Shown: positions 8,045-10,520 of the stretch, piece after piece | Layout of the letters: each line of letters begins with the position of its first letter | Position numbering within the stretch: the stretch's first letter is position 1 | From: Gonium pectorale | Taxonomy: Eukaryota > Chlorophyta > Chlorophyceae > Chlamydomonadales > Volvocaceae | Assembly: GCA_001584585.1 (NCBI GenBank) | Contig: LSYV01000013.1 | Coordinates: 876,001-886,520, forward strand | Direction of reading: 5' to 3' | DNA: 10,520 bases | Made by a program: the position numbers and the translations under genes | Notes under the pieces: generated by a model | Database searches by the model: none | What the model was told of the DNA's origin: nothing | The model's input: the letters and a program-made list of their open reading frames with translations, nothing else

Positions 8045-8086
8045 GTGCCCAGTAGGGGCACGCCAACACCCGCCCGTAGAGGCGGG
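8045..8086 (+). repeat. two adjacent small hairpins followed by a pyrimidine-rich tract
   Basis: GTGCCC-AGTAG-GGGCAC (8045-8061) and CCCGCC-CGTAGA-GGCGGG (8069-8086) are two perfect 6-bp stems separated by seven bases. They are followed by a C/T-rich run (about 8087-8121). The arrangement could be the folded end of an RNA, but no snRNA, snoRNA or tRNA hallmark was found. Confidence 0.45.
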
Positions 8087-8182
8087 CTCCCTCTTTCTCT
8101 GCATATTTTTCTTTTTTCCCTTGATTTGCATCCCGGCGAGGGCGTCTTCTAGGCCGCCGTACAGCTCCCGCGCCCTAGCATA

Positions 8183-8200
8183 AGATGTTACAGATGTTAC
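8183..8200 (+). repeat. tandem repeat AGATGTTAC x2
   Basis: Two perfect 9-base copies lie directly adjacent in an AT-richer stretch. This is a short simple repeat with no evident role. Confidence 0.7.
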
Positions 8201-8456
8201 CTACATACATAACATAACCTAGCAAGAGACCCTCCCAGAGTTCCCGTGCCCTGCAGCCCGGGGAATATATCTGTCAAGCTTGGCGTGGTTTGCGATGCTG
8301 CTCCTCTTCTGGAGCCAATGCAGCTAGTCGCTTTGGTTCGGCGTTTTATACTTGGAGAAATGATTCGGGTTTTCGACCTCTGTCACGGTGCTGCGTAAAA
8401 AAAAGAGAACCAGAAACGGGGGAGGCAGCCTTTACGGACATACACACCCGCACGTG

Positions 8457-8472
8457 CACACCCGAGGGTGTG
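8457..8472 (+). repeat. near-palindrome CACACCC-GA-GGGTGTG
   Basis: Seven-base arms separated by two bases lie 42 bases upstream of the candidate start at 8514, and a CACGTG (8451-8456) lies immediately before. The symmetry and position could suit a transcription-factor site; this is inference only. Confidence 0.4.
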
Positions 8473-8513
8473 ATGTTTCCAGCAGGGCGCCGAAATTGCG
8501 CCGAGTACAGGGC

Positions 8514-8534
8514 ATGGCGGCCATGGCGGGCGAG
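8514..8534 (+). CDS. candidate first coding exon of a small gene (gene C)
   Basis: ATGGCGGCCATGGCGGGCGAG encodes MAAMAGE. Both ATGs have a G at +4 (ATGG), and the strong donor GTAAGTA follows at 8535. A TTTATA lies at 8345-8350, probably too far upstream to be decisive. Possible continuations are: from 8819, DMQELGKMLSLPSGLCPVLP in phase 0 with donor GTATGC at 8890; and a terminal exon from 9017 to the stop at 9119-9121. I could not make one consistent chain from these. A start exon this short is common enough in algae, but the assignment rests on the donor and the start context alone. Confidence 0.25.
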
Positions 8535-8631
8535 GTAAGTACACGAGCAGACGGGCCCTCCCGGTGTGTCACCAGAATAGTTACCTTTTTTTTTCTGTGG
8601 ACCTACCTGACTGTAAGTAGAGGGTCCGGCA

Positions 8632-8763
8632 ATGTCCGGCGAGCGGTCGACGACGGCGCCCCTTCAGATGACGGTTGGGGAAGAGAGAGGGCGGCGCGGT
8701 TTCATTACCAGCGGCAGTACGGGGCTCGTGCCGGCCTTGGAGAGGGTGGCGGGCGGCCTATGA
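8632..8763 (+). CDS. small open reading frame, 43 residues, unknown
   Basis: ATG at 8632 to TGA at 8761-8763. It begins MSGERSTTAPLQMTVG and ends LVPALERVAGGL. The residue mix is protein-like, but the overlapping frame (8621-8787, ending at the donor GTGAGC at 8788) is also open and equally plausible as an exon. It could be an independent small ORF, a shadow of that exon, or non-coding. Confidence 0.15.
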   Translation: MSGERSTTAPLQMTVGEERGRRGFITSGSTGLVPALERVAGGL

Positions 8764-9016
8764 TTCGCGCGAAAGAGCGTGAAGCAGGTGAGCACCCCGT
8801 AGGCACTGACAGGGCCAGGACATGCAAGAGTTGGGCAAGATGCTGTCGTTGCCATCGGGTCTATGCCCCGTTCTTCCGATCGGCAAAAGGTATGCTCGCG
8901 AGATGGGAAACTGATTTACAATCTGCTGATGTCCTGGGCGTGCGGGGAAGAGCGGGATATCGGCGCGCCGCAAGGGTGTCGATCATATGCTTGTATGCTA
9001 AAGAAATGTAGCGCAG

Positions 9017-9121
9017 GCCGAGGCGCACAACTTGGCTGAACAGCAGCCAGGGTCCGCACTCTGGTTCGAGTTAAGCGCTTCTAGAGTTTCACGCGAGCGC
9101 TCCTCGTTTGGCGCAGAATAA
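9017..9121 (+). CDS. candidate terminal exon of gene C
   Basis: After the acceptor-like GTAGCGCAG (ending 9016) a frame runs to TAA at 9119-9121. It starts AEAHNLAEQQPGSALWFELS and ends SSFGAE. The composition is like a soluble protein and unlike the neighbouring frames. The intron upstream is uncertain: a donor GTATGC at 8890 would give a 127-base intron in phase 0 from one of the possible upstream frames. No family is recognised. Confidence 0.22.
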   Translation, partial: AEAHNLAEQQPGSALWFELSASRVSRERSSFGAE

Positions 9122-9560
9122 TGCGCACGTGAAGCGCCAATAAAGTCAACGATTTGCTCCATGGTGTCCTACAGGTCGCCTAGACACGCACAATCAGGCT
9201 CCTTCGTGGCTCGCGACGGTTCGGACCAAAACGCTGCTTTCACCCTATTTGCACAGTCAGACCCGCGCGATGCTGCCGCGTGTATGGTAGTAGCGTGCAG
9301 AAGTCTGGTGTTGCGGTTGCCCGCTGAGTGTCGTTCATCCGTCGTTGGCGTTGACATAGGCAGGACCCACGCAACCGCCTCATCCCGACTGCATTGCACT
9401 ATTGATTCCCACATATCCGGTATCCCACTTGACCGCCAAACACAAACTGCTCGCGTGCACCAGCCCAGGTCATCATGGATGCTGCGTGCATCCAGTGCAT
9501 GTAGCATAAGGACGATGCCGCAATAGGCATTTCAACATGGCGTGAGAGGCGAACCCGGCC

Positions 9561-9644
9561 ATGTTGCTGCGCCCCGCGCCGCTCACCACGAGTGGGCGAC
9601 CCGTGCTGGAGCCCGGGGAGGTGGAGGTTAGCCTTCTTGACAAG
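9561..9644 (+). CDS. VPS36: VPS36-like ESCRT-II subunit, first coding exon only (partial)
   Basis: ATG at 9561 encodes 28 residues containing LTTSGRPVLEPGEVEVSLLD, followed by the donor GTGAGG at 9645 in phase 0. The TTSGRPVL...EVE..LL pattern matches the N-terminal start of plant VPS36, where it opens the GLUE (PH-like) domain that binds ubiquitin and phosphoinositides. VPS36 works with VPS22 and VPS25 in ESCRT-II at the endosome, sorting ubiquitinated membrane proteins to the vacuole. An in-frame TGA at 9543-9545, 15 bases before the ATG, supports this ATG as the start. The next exon would be expected to carry the rest of the GLUE strand pattern (an SGxLxLTTHR-like segment); I could not find it before 10520. 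Either the first intron is longer than about 875 bases or this is an orphan 5' fragment. The identification rests on a short but distinctive match. Confidence 0.6.
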
Positions 9645-10520
9645 GTGAGGGGTGGGGTTACAGCCGTGGGGTGGAGCGGGCACACGGGCGGCACAGGGCG
9701 GGGTCCGGCGGTTGGGGTGGGTAAGGTCCCGACAGAGGAACCTCGGCCCGGGCCCTAACCAACGCCCTGCACACCCCCTTCAAAGTAACCTGTACGCATC
9801 TCAGATAGATGCGCGCCTCCCAGCCGTGTATGTTGGGCCCAGCCAGCACGCCTGTGCCCATGGCTACCCTCTGCGGCTGCTGCCTCCGCCTCCCCCCTCC
9901 CATGGTGCGCGCTGCGCCCACGGCCGCCCCGGCGCCTGATACCCCTGCCCGGCCTGCGCCCGGCCGGCACCACCAATTGGCGACTGGGGAACGGGGAAGG
10001 GCGCAGCACGCCGTGCGGCCGTCAAGGGATAATCAACATGGGTGGTCCCTACCGTATCTTGGGCTGACCGGGGAGGGGTCCGAGTAGGAAAAGGCACTCT
10101 CATTAGAGAGGCCTGGGGCGCCGACCGGGGGCGTGGGGCAGAGGGGCCGCTGCCGGCCTGCCCTTGCCGGTGGATGTAGGCAAAGGGCTGCCTGGGCAAA
10201 GCGGCAATCGGCGAGGGAGCTCTCCTCACCCCTCTGCGGGAGCGGGGCGGCCCGCGGGGGCTGCGTCGTGTTGTGCTGTGCGGCGGGCTGCGATGCTGGC
10301 AGCCCGCAGCTCTGCGGGGGCGGCTAGGGGCAGCGCAGGAAGGATGGTGTGCCGGCCTGCGGGCGGCGGGCCTTCGGGCCGGCCAGCTCGGGGCGAGCCG
10401 GCGCTCGCACGCCCCTCTCGCGACGCAGGGCCCCGCTTACACCGGCAGGCGCCCTGCTGGAGCCGCCATGGACGGCCGGCGCCGCGTGCCCCGGGCAACG
10501 CGTCACATGTCGTCCACTGC
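9645..10520 (+). other. probable first intron of the VPS36-like gene, no exon recognised
   Basis: The sequence is very GC-rich and has only composition-driven open frames, including Arg/Pro/Ala-rich minus-strand frames that look like shadows. Acceptor-like TTCAAAG (about 9785) and CTCAG (about 9803) are not followed by GLUE-like sequence. A perfect hairpin (9-bp stem GCGGGCTGC / GCAGCCCGC, 7-base loop) lies at 10283-10307. Confidence 0.35.
10283..10307 (+). repeat. perfect hairpin, 9-bp stem, 7-base loop
   Basis: GCGGGCTGC (10283-10291) pairs exactly with GCAGCCCGC (10299-10307) around a 7-base loop. It lies in GC-rich sequence, where such stems arise more easily by chance. Confidence 0.5.

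Noticed and set aside
8788..8818. GTGAGC...CCAG read as an intron
   Set aside because: At 31 bases it is too short for a credible algal spliceosomal intron, although the phase would fit.
9050..9075. GGTTCGAG, considered as a tRNA B box
   Set aside because: The flanking bases do not pair as a T-stem and there is no A box upstream.
9161..9526. 121-residue + strand open frame
   Set aside because: Its composition is mixed, no domain or splice pattern is visible, and the opposite strand is open over the same stretch. There is not enough to call it a gene.

Overview
The window looks like nuclear DNA of a chlorophycean green alga of the Chlamydomonas/Volvox type. The reasons are high GC by eye, genes cut into short exons by spliceosomal introns, donors such as GTGCGT, GTGAGT and GTAAGT, Ala/Pro-rich low-complexity protein, and a TGTAA element of the kind green algae use as a polyadenylation signal. 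No bacterial operons, rRNA, tRNA, CRISPR array or recognisable transposase was found. All convincing genes read on the + strand.

Layout. (1) About 1-2707: the 3' part or all of an Ala/Pro-rich protein gene (gene A). Its modelled exons are 559-945, 1741-2258 and 2641-2707, joined in phase; a further exon-like stretch lies at 88-132. I do not recognise the protein. (2) 2957-5499: gene B, the best supported gene. Its six exons join in phase to encode 404 residues: an N-terminal SAM-like helical segment, a ubiquitin-like beta-grasp-like segment, and a C-terminal PD-(D/E)XK nuclease domain of the type found at the end of Crinkler (CRN/CR) proteins. The catalytic D...ExK signature appears only after splicing, because an intron separates the E from the following G-K. 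(3) 5500-about 8480: a long stretch without a clear gene. It holds the likely 3' UTR of gene B with TGTAA at 6293-6297, several strong hairpins (the best has a perfect 19-bp stem at 7478-7536), and a series of good splice sites from 7420 on that may mark an unrecognised spliced transcript. (4) 8514-9121: short exon-like pieces and small open frames that may be a small gene, but the structure is unresolved. (5) 9561-9644: the first coding exon of a VPS36-like gene (ESCRT-II subunit, start of the GLUE domain), running out of the window or into a long first intron. The remainder to 10520 has no recognisable exon.

The genes do not form an obvious pathway. The most unusual item is gene B: a fusion of a SAM-like segment, a beta-grasp-like segment and a Crinkler-type nuclease in a green alga, with the nuclease residues intact and no P-loop NTPase module between them.
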